From: Pseudomonas nitroreducens TX1 | GTDB taxonomy: Bacteria; Pseudomonadota; Gammaproteobacteria; Pseudomonadales; Pseudomonadaceae | Length of the DNA stretch: 64,000 nucleotides | Direction: 5' to 3' | Assembly (NCBI RefSeq): GCF_000313755.1 | Contig: NZ_AMZB01000119.1 | Span: 1 to 64,000, forward strand | Shown: one piece after another, positions 1 through 7,949 of the stretch | Layout of the letters: each line of letters starts with the position of its first letter | How positions within the stretch are numbered: position 1 is the stretch's first letter | Notes under the pieces: model-generated | What the model saw: the letters and a program-made list of their open reading frames with translations, nothing else | The model's database searches: none | Told to the model about the DNA's origin: nothing | Translations under genes and position numbers: made by a program

Positions 1-674
1 CCGTGGCCCGCGAGGCCGCCGCGCCGGTGGCTGCACCCTCGGCAGCGCCGGTCGCCGCCGGAGAGCCCGGCTCCATTGCCGCGCGCCTGCTGCCCAAGGT
101 CGCTGCTCCGACCAAACCCTCGCCGATCAAGGCTGAAGAGGCGGCCGAGGCGGAAGCCGAACCGGCTGTCCGCGCTCCGGTTGCCCCGCCGCCGCGCTTC
201 GCCCTGCAACTGCTGCGCGCCGGCGAATGCATCCTGCTCGTCGAGCTGCCCACCGGCGAGCCGCTGGCCAGTCGCGATCCGGCTTATCTGCTGCTGAAGG
301 ACCTGCTGCGCGCCGCCGGCCTGCCGGACAGCCCGCAACTGATGGGCGAACCCGTGCGCTGGCCGCTGTTCTCCCGCGGTAACCTGGACCAGGGCCCGCA
401 AGCCGCCCGCGAGTTCGTCCAGGGTTTCGTCGCCGCGCGGCTGGAGGAGGGCGCCCCCTGCTCCTGCCTGTGGCTGGTCGGCATGCCTGCCGTGCGCTTC
501 GCCGGCGAAGGCGATGAAGAATCCCTGCTGCGCGAACTACAGGTCGAAGGCCTGGGCGTAGCCTGGGCAGTGCCGGGCCTCGAGCGCCTGGCCGAAGAAC
601 CCACTTTGAAAGCCGACCTGTGGCGCGCCATGCGCCGGGTGCGGCAACGCTGGATGAGTCAGACCCCTGCATGA
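1..674 (+). CDS. Unrecognised protein upstream of rimI, 5' end outside window
   Basis: This open frame runs in from the window edge and stops with TGA at 672-674. The first 60 or so visible residues are an Ala/Pro-rich, low-complexity linker. The rest is a compact alpha/beta-looking region ending in a basic helix (ALWRAMRRVRQRW-like). The stop overlaps the rimI start by ATGA, so the two are translationally coupled. In enterobacteria the gene before rimI is holD (DNA polymerase III psi), and the Pseudomonas protein at this place (PA4679 in PAO1, from memory) is usually left uncharacterised. A HolD-like role is a positional guess only; I see no diagnostic motif. The true start is not visible. 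Confidence 0.7.
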   Translation, partial: VAREAAAPVAAPSAAPVAAGEPGSIAARLLPKVAAPTKPSPIKAEEAAEAEAEPAVRAPVAPPPRFALQLLRAGECILLVELPTGEPLASRDPAYLLLKDLLRAAGLPDSPQLMGEPVRWPLFSRGNLDQGPQAAREFVQGFVAARLEEGAPCSCLWLVGMPAVRFAGEGDEESLLRELQVEGLGVAWAVPGLERLAEEPTLKADLWRAMRRVRQRWMSQTPA

Positions 675-1123
675 GCGACGCCGTTTCCTTCCGCCTGATG
701 ACCGAGGCGGACCTCGATGCCGTACTCAAGATCGAATACGCCGCCTTCAGCCACCCCTGGACGCGCGGCACCTTCGCCGACGGGCTGAAGAGCTACGAAT
801 GCTGGGTGATGTTCGAAGGTACCCAGCAGGTCGGCCACGGGGTGATCCAGCTGATCCTCGATGAAGCGCACCTGCTCAACATCACGGTGAAGCCCGAAAG
901 CCAGGGCCGCGGCCTGGGGCTGGCGCTGCTGGAGCACCTGATGAAGCGCGCCCACGAAAAGGGCGGGGTGGAATGCTTCCTCGAAGTCCGCGCCTCCAAC
1001 GGCCCTGCTTACCGCCTTTACGAGCGCTATGGCTTCAACGAAATCGGCCGCCGCCGCGATTACTACCCGGCCGTCGGTGGCCGTGAAGACGCGCTGGTGA
1101 TGGCCTGCACGCTGGTGGATTGA
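671..1123 (+). CDS. rimI: Ribosomal protein S18 alanine N-acetyltransferase RimI
   Basis: A 150-residue single-domain GNAT acetyltransferase, the normal size for RimI, which acetylates the N-terminal alanine of ribosomal protein S18. The acetyl-CoA loop is visible as ESQGRGLGLALLEHL near residues 81-95, followed by the typical EVRASNGPAYRLYERYGF segment that places the substrate helix. I chose the ATG at 671 because the next residues (SDAVSFRLMTEADLDAV) begin the GNAT fold directly and the codon overlaps the upstream stop as ATGA. An ATG 51 bases earlier is possible in frame but would add a non-homologous tail. The 382 bases downstream hold only repeats. Confidence 0.92.
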   Translation: MSDAVSFRLMTEADLDAVLKIEYAAFSHPWTRGTFADGLKSYECWVMFEGTQQVGHGVIQLILDEAHLLNITVKPESQGRGLGLALLEHLMKRAHEKGGVECFLEVRASNGPAYRLYERYGFNEIGRRRDYYPAVGGREDALVMACTLVD

Positions 1124-1135
1124 CCCCGCCGCGCT

Positions 1136-1376
1136 GGCATGTCGGAGCGGACCATGCCCGCGATCGCGCGCATAGCGCGCTCTGCTCCGCCATTCCCGCG
1201 CGTAGAAGCGGACCTTGTCCGCGAAATCCTGAACCCCAGCTCCGCGCCTGAAGGCTCTCGCGGATAAGATCCGCTCCTACAGGCCGACTCCCCTTGCAGG
1301 AGCGGACTCTGTCAGCGATGAGCTCCGGCGCGATGCGGGCCTATCGCGGAGGAAGTCCGCTCCTACAGGCCGTTTG
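1136..1376. repeat. Cluster of 'gtaggagcgg' REP-like inverted repeats
   Basis: The gap between rimI and the amine oxidase (1124-1505) has no gene. It contains at least three degenerate copies of a short inverted element whose halves read like taggagcgga...tccgctccta, with inner words such as cttgtccgcg and gcggataaga. The same family recurs at 25892, 32895, 35700 and 55241. These are typical Pseudomonas extragenic palindromes. About 130 bases from 1377 to 1505 remain as leader of the next gene. Confidence 0.75.
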
Positions 1377-1505
1377 TCCCGCGCAACGATCCCCCGCCTC
1401 CACTCCCACCTCTATTGAGAAATTTCCTGCCGATCGGGTTTTTCCGAGGGCTATTCCTGGCTTACCCTTAAGACCAATAAGAACAAGAACAATAAGGTCG
1501 CAAAC

Positions 1506-2894
1506 ATGAATCGCAGCGATGTGATCGTGGTGGGCGCCGGTATTTCGGGGCTGACCGCGGCCTGGCGTCTGGCGCAAGCCGGGCGACGGGTGAAAGTGAT
1601 CGAGGCCAACAAGCGCGTCGGTGGGCGCACCCTCAACCATCGCTTCGCCAGCGGCGAAGTGGTCGAGGTGGGCGGCCAATGGGTCGGCCCGACCCAGGAA
1701 CGCATCCTTTCCCTGCTGTCAGAGCTCGGTCTGTCGACCTATCCGCAATGGAACCAGGGCGATAACCTCACCCTCTTCGGCGACCGGCTCAGGCCGTATC
1801 GCGGCACCATTCCGAAGTTTCCTCCCCACGTCCTGCTCGATGTTCTTCAGGCCCATGTCCGCCTGGACCGCATGGCGCGGGAAATTCCCCTCGGCGACCC
1901 GAGCCTCCACCCCAAGGCGCCGCAGTGGGACAGCCTCACCTTCGCCGAATGGCTGCGGCGCAATGTGCGCACTTCCACCGGGCGCAAGGTCTTCCAGCTG
2001 ATGTGCGGCGCCGTGTTCGCCGCCAGCCCCCATGACCTCTCGTTCCTGCATGTCCTCTTCTATATCCATGGCGGCACCAATCTCGACACCATCCTCGGCG
2101 TCGAAGGCGGTGCCCAGCAGGAGCGCATTCTCGGCGGCTCCCAGCGGATCAGCGAAACCCTGGCCGAGCGCATCGGCGACGTCCATACCGGTGAACCCGT
2201 GCGCGCCGTGCACCAGGACGGCAGCCGTGTCGAGCTGGTGACCGACCGAGGCACGCACCAGGCCGGCCACGTCATCTTCGCCATCCCGCCCACGCAACTG
2301 CTGCGCATCACCCAGGAGCCGCTGTTGCCCAGCTGGCGCGACCAGCTCCTGCAGCGCTTGCCCCAGGGCGCGGTCATCAAATGCATGGCGCTCTACGACA
2401 AGCCTTTCTGGCGCGAGCGCAACCTCTCCGGACAGGCCACCAGCGAGACCGGTCCGGTGCGCCTGACCTTCGACAACAGCGTCCCCGACTCCGGACGCGG
2501 TGTGCTGCTGGGCTTCATCGAAGGCGATGAGGCGCGACAGTGGAATGCCCGTCCCGCCGGTGATCGCCGCGGCCAGGTGCTGGACTGCTTCGCCCGCTAC
2601 TTCGGCGAGCAGGCGCTGCGACCGGTGGATTACGTGGATAAATCCTGGGCCGAGGAGCCGTTCGCCCGGGGCTGCTATGCCGCCCTGTTCCCGCCGGGGC
2701 TGTGGAGCAGCGGCGCGGCGCGCCTGCGCGAGCCCTACGGGCGTTTGCACTTCGCCGGCACCGAAACGGCGACGCGCTGGATGGGCTATTTCGACGGGGC
2801 CGTGGAGGCCGGGGAGCGCGCGGCGCGGGAAGTGCTCGGCGCGCGGGAAGATCACGGGGAGGAAGATTATGTGCGACACCTTGGTATTGCGTAG
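1506..2894 (+). CDS. Flavin monoamine oxidase family protein
   Basis: A 462-residue FAD-dependent amine oxidase. The N-terminus holds the dinucleotide-binding motif VVGAGISGLTAAW (Gly10, Gly12, Gly15), the acidic ribose-binding end VIEANKRVGGR, and the C-terminal flavin motif LHFAGTETATRWMGYFDGA with the downstream EAGERAA helix. Members oxidise primary amines (for example tyramine, putrescine or aromatic amines) to aldehydes with release of ammonia and peroxide; the substrate cannot be read from sequence. No signal peptide is present, so it is cytoplasmic. Its end overlaps the following dipeptidase gene by 26 bases, implying one transcript. A weak ribosome site (AATAAGG) lies before the ATG. 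Confidence 0.9.
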   Translation: MNRSDVIVVGAGISGLTAAWRLAQAGRRVKVIEANKRVGGRTLNHRFASGEVVEVGGQWVGPTQERILSLLSELGLSTYPQWNQGDNLTLFGDRLRPYRGTIPKFPPHVLLDVLQAHVRLDRMAREIPLGDPSLHPKAPQWDSLTFAEWLRRNVRTSTGRKVFQLMCGAVFAASPHDLSFLHVLFYIHGGTNLDTILGVEGGAQQERILGGSQRISETLAERIGDVHTGEPVRAVHQDGSRVELVTDRGTHQAGHVIFAIPPTQLLRITQEPLLPSWRDQLLQRLPQGAVIKCMALYDKPFWRERNLSGQATSETGPVRLTFDNSVPDSGRGVLLGFIEGDEARQWNARPAGDRRGQVLDCFARYFGEQALRPVDYVDKSWAEEPFARGCYAALFPPGLWSSGAARLREPYGRLHFAGTETATRWMGYFDGAVEAGERAAREVLGAREDHGEEDYVRHLGIA

Positions 2895-4113
2895 CGGCGG
2901 GGCCACCTGGTTCGCCAAGAACAGCGACCGCGAGCCCGCCGAAGCGCAACGCCTGATCCGCCTGGACGCTGTACAGGGCGACAGCGCGGCCACGGTGCGC
3001 ACCAGCTACCTGCAAATCCCCCAGACCGCCAATCGCCACGGCGTCATCCTCAGCCAGCCGGTCTGGTTGTGGGGCGCCGAAATGGGCGTCAACGACAAGG
3101 GCGTGGCCATCGGCAACGAAGCCGTGTTCACCCGGCTGACCCTGCGCGACGGCGAAGCCCTGCTTGGCATGGACCTGCTGCGCCTGGGCCTGGAACGCGG
3201 AGGCAGCGCCCGCGAGGCCCTGGCAGTGATCACCGAGCTGCTGGAGCGCCACGGCCAGGGCGGCCCGGCTGGCTTTCGCAACAAGCGCATGCGCTACGAC
3301 AACAGCTACCTGATCGCCGATCGCGACGAAGCCTGGGTGCTGGAAACCGCCGGGCGCCTATGGGCGGCGAAGAAGGTCGAGCGCTGGGCCATCTCCAATG
3401 CCCTGAGCCTCGGCCACGATTACGATCTCGCCAGCCCCCACCTGGAAACCCAGGCGCGCCGCTTCGGCTGCTGGAACGGTCGCGGCGACTTCCACTTTGC
3501 CCGCGCTTTCGACAGCCGCATGCTGCCCTGGGTTGCTGGCGCGCACCAGCGTCGCCAGCTCAACGAAGATTTCCTCACCCATTGTCCGGCCCAGGTCGAC
3601 TGGCTGGCGCTGGTCGTTGCACTGCGCAGCCACGGCCACCGCGGACATCGCTTCAATCTGCACGACAACCGGCAGATCTGCCTGCACGCCGGTAGCTTCT
3701 GGCGCCCCTCGCAGACCACCGCCAGCCTCATCGCCCGGCTCGATGGTGACTCTCCGCGCCTTGCCGCGACTGCGACCTCCGCCCCCTGCCTGTCCATCTT
3801 TCAGCCGCTGGGCTTCGAGGAGCGTGCTGGGGAAGGGCTGCTCAGCGGCGAGACCGACGCCGTGGAGGATTCCCTCTGGTGGCGCTTCGAAACCGTGCAC
3901 CAGCGCGCCCTGGCCGATCCCGGTTTCGCCGATGCCCTGCGTGCCGGCCATGGCTGGCTGGAAACCGAGTTGCTCAGTGCCCTGGATCGGCGCACGCTGG
4001 ATTGGCCGCGCCTCGCCGCCGAAGGCCAGGCCTGGCACGACGCCTGGCATCAGCTGGCGCTGCAGCATGCGCCGCGCCCGCCACGCTGGTGGCGGTTGAA
4101 CACTGTGCGCTGA
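2869..4113 (+). CDS. C69-family dipeptidase / acyl-homoserine-type Ntn hydrolase
   Basis: A 414-residue protein beginning MCDTLV, the signature start of peptidase family C69: Cys2 becomes the N-terminal nucleophile after methionine removal. Other family marks are NSDREP (residues about 18-23), GVNDKGVAIGNEA and the MRYDNSYLIAD block. A strong GGGGAGGA ribosome site precedes the ATG at 2869, and an in-frame upstream extension to 2500 is out-of-frame shadow of the oxidase. Family members cleave dipeptides or related amides in the cytoplasm. Pairing with an amine oxidase suggests a small catabolic unit that releases and then oxidises an amine or amino acid, which is inference. Confidence 0.88.
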   Translation: MCDTLVLRSGGATWFAKNSDREPAEAQRLIRLDAVQGDSAATVRTSYLQIPQTANRHGVILSQPVWLWGAEMGVNDKGVAIGNEAVFTRLTLRDGEALLGMDLLRLGLERGGSAREALAVITELLERHGQGGPAGFRNKRMRYDNSYLIADRDEAWVLETAGRLWAAKKVERWAISNALSLGHDYDLASPHLETQARRFGCWNGRGDFHFARAFDSRMLPWVAGAHQRRQLNEDFLTHCPAQVDWLALVVALRSHGHRGHRFNLHDNRQICLHAGSFWRPSQTTASLIARLDGDSPRLAATATSAPCLSIFQPLGFEERAGEGLLSGETDAVEDSLWWRFETVHQRALADPGFADALRAGHGWLETELLSALDRRTLDWPRLAAEGQAWHDAWHQLALQHAPRPPRWWRLNTVR

Positions 4114-4177
4114 CTCGGCTTGTCAGCCACGCCCACCCTGCGTAAGGTGCGGCCAGCCAAATGATGAGGAGCCGGAC

Positions 4178-4822
4178 ATGAGCGATCTGCAGGAACTGTT
4201 CGACAACAACGCCCGCTGGGCCGAAGCCATCAAGCAGGAGGACCCCGACTTCTTCGCCAAACTGGCCCGCCAGCAGACCCCCGAGTACCTGTGGATCGGT
4301 TGCTCCGATGCACGCGTACCGTCCAACCAGATCGTCGGCCTGCTGCCCGGCGACCTGTTCGTCCACCGCAACGTCGCCAACGTCGTACTGCACACCGACC
4401 TCAACTGCCTGTCGGTCATCCAGTTCGCCGTCGACGTGCTCAAGGTCAAGCACATCCTCGTCACCGGCCACTACGGCTGCGGCGGCGTGCGTGCCGCGCT
4501 GCACCACACCCAGCTCGGCCTGATCGACGGCTGGCTGCGCACCATCCGCGACCTCGCCTACGAATATCGCGACCACCTTGCCCAGTTCGAGAAGGAAGAA
4601 GAGCGCGTCGACCGCCTCTGCGAGCTCAATGTCATCCAGCAGGTCGCCAACGTCAGCCACACCAGCATCGTCCAGAACGCCTGGCACCGCGGCCAGAAGC
4701 TCTCCGTGCACGGCTGCATCTACGGCATCAAGGACGGCATCTGGAAGGACCTCAACGTCACCGTCAGCGGCCTCGACCAGTTGCCGCCGCAGTACCGCCT
4801 GCGTCCGCTCGGCCAGTCTTGA
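4178..4822 (+). CDS. Beta-class carbonic anhydrase
   Basis: A 214-residue beta-carbonic anhydrase interconverting CO2 and bicarbonate. Zinc ligands are visible as Cys42 (WIGCSDAR, with the Asp44-Arg46 dyad) and His98/Cys101 in GHYGCGG. Length is standard. A GAGGAG ribosome site precedes the ATG. The stop codon overlaps the start of the following dehydrogenase. The syntenic protein in PAO1 is, from memory, PA4676 (one of several psCA enzymes). Confidence 0.95.
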   Translation: MSDLQELFDNNARWAEAIKQEDPDFFAKLARQQTPEYLWIGCSDARVPSNQIVGLLPGDLFVHRNVANVVLHTDLNCLSVIQFAVDVLKVKHILVTGHYGCGGVRAALHHTQLGLIDGWLRTIRDLAYEYRDHLAQFEKEEERVDRLCELNVIQQVANVSHTSIVQNAWHRGQKLSVHGCIYGIKDGIWKDLNVTVSGLDQLPPQYRLRPLGQS

Positions 4823-5820
4823 GCCGCCGCCTTTGCGTCATCCCCGGTGACGGCATCGGCCGCGAGGTCGTGCCCGTCGCCGTGGAGGTGCTGCAACGCC
4901 TGTTGCCCAACCTTCAGGTAGAGGAAGCCGAAGCCGGGTGGGACTACTTCCAGCGCCACGGCACCTCCGTCCCCGATGCGACCTATGAGAGCCTGCGCGT
5001 TTGCGGCGCCGGGCTGTTCGGCGCCGTGTCTTCTCCCAGCCACAAGGTCGAAGGCTACCGCAGCGCCATCCTCAGCCTGCGTCAGACGCTGGCGCTGAAC
5101 CTCAACCTGCGGCCTGTGCGCTCGCGCCCGGTGGTGTCGCCGCGCGCCGGCATTGATTTGCTGGTTCTGCGGGAAAATAGCGAAGGTCTCTACAGCGGCC
5201 GCGAGCACTGGGAAACCGATGGGGTCGCCATCGCCGAGCGGGTCATCACCCGCGCCGCCTGCGAACGCCTCGCCGCTGGCGCCGCCGAACTGGCCCGCGT
5301 GCGTCACGCCCGGCGCATCACTCTGGTGCACAAGGCCAACGTCCTGCCGCTCACCTGCGGCCTGTTCCGCGACACCTGCCGCGACCGGCTGGTCGACCAT
5401 GGCTGGAGCGACGTGCTTGACGAACGCCTGGTCGACGTCGCCGCCCTGCAACTGGTGGAACGCCCTGAAGCCTTCGACCTGATCGTCACCACCAATCTCT
5501 TCGGCGACATCCTCTCCGACCTCGCCAGCCACTGGGGCGGCGGCCTGGGCCTGGCATCCTCGCTCAACCTCGGCGCCGGCCTCGCCCTGGCCGAACCCGT
5601 CCACGGCAGCGCCCCCGACATCGCCGGCAGCGGCCGCGCCAACCCGCTCGCGACCATCCTCAGTGCTGGCATGTTGCTGCGGCATTACTGGCAATTGCCG
5701 GAGTTGGCGGAGCGAGTCGATGGGGCGGTGGATGCGTTTCTGCGGGAGGAGGGGAGTGTGGACTTCGGGGGCGAGACGACGCGGGTGATCGGGCAGGGTG
5801 TCTTGCAGCGGTTGATGTAA
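4819..5820 (+). CDS. Isocitrate/isopropylmalate-family NAD(P)-dependent dehydrogenase
   Basis: A 333-residue decarboxylating beta-hydroxyacid dehydrogenase. The start is best read as TTG at 4819, where translation gives SRRLCVIPGDGIGREVV, the canonical opening strand, overlapping the carbonic anhydrase stop (TTGA); longer in-frame starts lie inside that gene. Visible family marks are RENSEGLYSGREH, the catalytic Lys in VHKANVLPLT, the metal-binding NLFGDILSDLAS and the nucleotide-binding EPVHGSAPDIAGSGRANP. The loop resembles homoisocitrate/tartrate-type members more than LeuB, which is normally next to leuCD. Substrate is not assignable. Coupling to carbonic anhydrase is notable because this reaction releases CO2. 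Confidence 0.85.
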   Translation: MSRRLCVIPGDGIGREVVPVAVEVLQRLLPNLQVEEAEAGWDYFQRHGTSVPDATYESLRVCGAGLFGAVSSPSHKVEGYRSAILSLRQTLALNLNLRPVRSRPVVSPRAGIDLLVLRENSEGLYSGREHWETDGVAIAERVITRAACERLAAGAAELARVRHARRITLVHKANVLPLTCGLFRDTCRDRLVDHGWSDVLDERLVDVAALQLVERPEAFDLIVTTNLFGDILSDLASHWGGGLGLASSLNLGAGLALAEPVHGSAPDIAGSGRANPLATILSAGMLLRHYWQLPELAERVDGAVDAFLREEGSVDFGGETTRVIGQGVLQRLM

Positions 5821-5840
5821 GCGAGCAAAGGAGTGCGTGA

Positions 5841-6221
5841 ATGCTTTACTGTTTGAGTGATCCGGAGTTTCATGCGCTTTGGCGCAAGGCGGCAGAGATC
5901 GGAATAGCTCGATCTGATCTGGAGCCATACGTTGGGCAGACCGGACTGCCGGTCGCCGATCTGCTCAATGAGCTATCCATCGTTTTGGCGAAGCACTTTA
6001 TCGACGGCGCCTTGAGCTTCGAATTCTGCGATAGCGTGATGAATGGTTGCTTGGACCTGATTGTCGAATTGGCCGTGCACGGTCCCACTCCCCAGCCAGC
6101 GTTCTCCATTTATCAGGCCTTCGATGAAGGAGAGTATCTGCGGCGTGATGACGTGCCGGAAACCGTCCCGTGGGAGAAATACACCCGGCCGGCGCTACTG
6201 GAAATTCTTCGGCAGTGTTGA
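5841..6221 (+). CDS. Unrecognised 126-residue protein
   Basis: A small acidic cytoplasmic protein with a good AAGGAG ribosome site seven bases before its ATG. No signal peptide, membrane segment or motif is recognised; the fold looks mostly helical. Codon choice is visibly less GC-rich at third positions than its neighbours (many ATT, GAT, TTG, CGT), so it may be a later arrival. Size and character resemble immunity-type proteins, but no toxin gene is adjacent, so I do not assign that role. Confidence 0.75.
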   Translation: MLYCLSDPEFHALWRKAAEIGIARSDLEPYVGQTGLPVADLLNELSIVLAKHFIDGALSFEFCDSVMNGCLDLIVELAVHGPTPQPAFSIYQAFDEGEYLRRDDVPETVPWEKYTRPALLEILRQC

Positions 6222-6302
6222 TGTGACATCTGTCGCCCTGCCTGGACAGTCCTCCGCCAGCCACCCAAGGTAAAAGCACCACTTTCCCCAAGGTGCCCGG
6301 CA

Positions 6303-6995
6303 ATGTGCGGACGCTACGTCAGCCCCGAAGAGGCCGCCATCGAACGCTACTGGCATATCGGCGCGCGCACACCGCCACGCTGGCTGGAGGCCTGCTACAA
6401 CGTCGCTCCGACCATGACCGTGCCCATCCTGCGCCACGACGAAAGTGGCCAGCTCGAACTGCTGCCCGCACGCTGGGGGCTGATTCCCGCCTGGTGGAAG
6501 GAGTCCACCCCACCGCGCTTCTCCTTCAACGCCCGCAGCGAAGACGCCGCCGGCAAACCCCTCTGGCGGCACGCTCTGCGCAGCACCCGCTGCCTGCTGC
6601 CCGCACTGGGCTGGTACGAATGGAACGAGAAGGAGAACATACGCAACCCCGCCGGCCGCCAGGTCCACCAGCCGTACTTCATCCACAGCCCCACTGACCC
6701 CATCATCGCCTTCGCCGGCCTCTGGTCCCTGTGGATAAACCCCAACGGCGAGCCCGTCCTCTCCTGCGCCCTGCTGACCAGATCCGCCGCCCCGAGCCTC
6801 GAACACATCCACCACCGCATGCCCGTGGTGCTGGCGCCGGAGAACTTCGGGGAATGGCTATCCACGGCCACACGCGGAGAAGCGCTGGATGACCTGATTC
6901 ACCAAGCGCGGAGGGATTTTGCGGGGCACCGGGTGTCGCTGCGGGTGAATGACATGAGGAATGATTCGCCTGAGTTGAGCGACGAAGCCGAGTAA
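6303..6995 (+). CDS. SOS response-associated peptidase (SRAP / HMCES-YedK family)
   Basis: A 230-residue SRAP-domain protein. It begins MCGRY, so Cys2 is the residue that forms the thiazolidine crosslink with abasic sites in single-stranded DNA. Other conserved blocks are YNVAPT, the ARWGLIPAWW segment, FNARSE, the catalytic-glutamate region GWYEW and the HHRMPV histidine motif. Family members shield abasic sites in the cytoplasm. It marks the last ordinary chromosomal gene before the accessory island. Confidence 0.93.
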   Translation: MCGRYVSPEEAAIERYWHIGARTPPRWLEACYNVAPTMTVPILRHDESGQLELLPARWGLIPAWWKESTPPRFSFNARSEDAAGKPLWRHALRSTRCLLPALGWYEWNEKENIRNPAGRQVHQPYFIHSPTDPIIAFAGLWSLWINPNGEPVLSCALLTRSAAPSLEHIHHRMPVVLAPENFGEWLSTATRGEALDDLIHQARRDFAGHRVSLRVNDMRNDSPELSDEAE

Positions 6996-7009
6996 GTCGA
7001 TTTTTGCAG

Positions 7010-7062
7010 GCAAAAGAAAAGGGGCTTAGCTTTCGCTAAATCTCCTTCGGAATATGGTGACT
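7010..7062. other. Decayed terminator plus tRNA-end-like sequence, probable left att of island
   Basis: Read on the minus strand, this stretch parallels the sequence just beyond tRNA-Met at 13018-13066: ACCATA, then a hairpin with TTAGC-GAAA-GCTAA, then a CTTTTCTTTTG tract, against ACCATA, TTAGC-GCAA-GCTAA and TTTTTTGTTTTG on the right. That is what integration of an element at the tRNA 3' end would leave: the original terminator on the far side and a CCA-end core (TATGGTG at 7053-7059). Mismatches are many, so the left end is old or partly replaced. Confidence 0.45.
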
Positions 7063-7080
7063 GAAACCGGAGACCGTCAC

Positions 7081-7417
7081 CCCGGATCACGCTATCTGTC
7101 GGCCAACCTCTCGAAGCTGATCCGTCTCGGCTCATGGCACAAGGCGAACTCGCTGGCCAACGTCCGGCAGATCAAGACCGATCAGGTCGAACTGACCTTC
7201 CTCTCCCTGGATCAGGTCGCCCAGCTCCTCGAGGAGTGCAAGGCCAGCACGAACAACCACACGTCCCGGTCGCTCTCCTGGGCCTTTCTACAGGTGCTCG
7301 CTGGGAAGAAGCCGAGAGCATCGCCCGTGGGGCCGTGCATGGGGGAAAGGTCCACTACCACCGGACAAAGAACCGTCAAAGCCGCTCAGTGCCAATCCCT
7401 GCCGAGCTGGAGCAATT
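7081..7417 (+). pseudogene. Internal fragment of a Pf-type tyrosine integrase gene
   Basis: This stretch is roughly 90% identical by eye to bases 11611-11948, the middle of the intact integrase gene. It lacks the N-terminal third and the catalytic C-terminus (no HxxR or Tyr box). A one-base deletion near 7264 (acgtcccgg against acgtacccgg) breaks the frame. It is in the same orientation as the intact gene and starts just inside the left island boundary, so it is best read as residue of an earlier related element at the same site. Confidence 0.9.
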
Positions 7418-7798
7418 CAGCCCCCACATCTGTAGGAGCTGCCCCAACCTGAACGCCCTACTGGTGAAATTGATATAGGTGGTGCGGAGAAGGCGCAGCC
7501 ATACAACCCAGTCGACAAAGCTCCGCATTTAACTCGCCAGGCATCCAAGATACACGACGCGTCAAATGCGGACAGTAGATGAATCTTTAACACAAGGGAT
7601 ATTGCAAAGCGCATCAAAGCCTACGAGCTATCAGGCTCATCTATTCCCAGCGACTGATTACTGCTTCTAGCTCAAGCAGTGAACTCTCGATCTTGGATTT
7701 TTCAGTTTCAGTCAAACTCTATTGGCATTCAACGCAACAGCGTTTATCTCCTACGCAACTCTGCTGCCTGCCGAGCAAAATTATTCATTAACGGCCCT
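7418..7798. other. AT-rich island segment with no convincing gene
   Basis: These 381 bases are much more AT-rich than the chromosome around them. A short minus-strand reading of about 25 codons near 7628-7705 (ending KIESSLLELEAVISRWE-like) looks protein-like but has no start. No repeat, RNA or insertion sequence is recognised. It is probably decayed cargo of the rhs module to its right. Confidence 0.5.
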
Positions 7799-7917
7799 TT
7801 ATTTAGGGATAGTGGTTTGTCCGATCGGGCGTCCCTGCGCGTCATATTGATAGCGGAGGATCCGCCCGGGTTCGGTGACCTGAGCCTTGAAAACAGCACG
7901 GGGTGCCGCTCGTCAAT
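7799..7917 (-). pseudogene. Remnant of an rhs repeat region
   Basis: On the minus strand bases 7917-7799 read as a short open stretch that includes QVTEPGRILRYQYDAQGRPIG and ends at TAA. The YD-repeat character (RYQYDAQGR) is typical of Rhs proteins, preceded by the common 'VTEPG' linker. A stop codon directly upstream leaves it without a start. It lies downstream of the immunity-like gene, where displaced rhs core/C-terminal pieces accumulate in Rhs loci. Confidence 0.6.
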
Positions 7918-7949
7918 ACCTAATCCCTATAACTCTGCTCTCTGTACAA

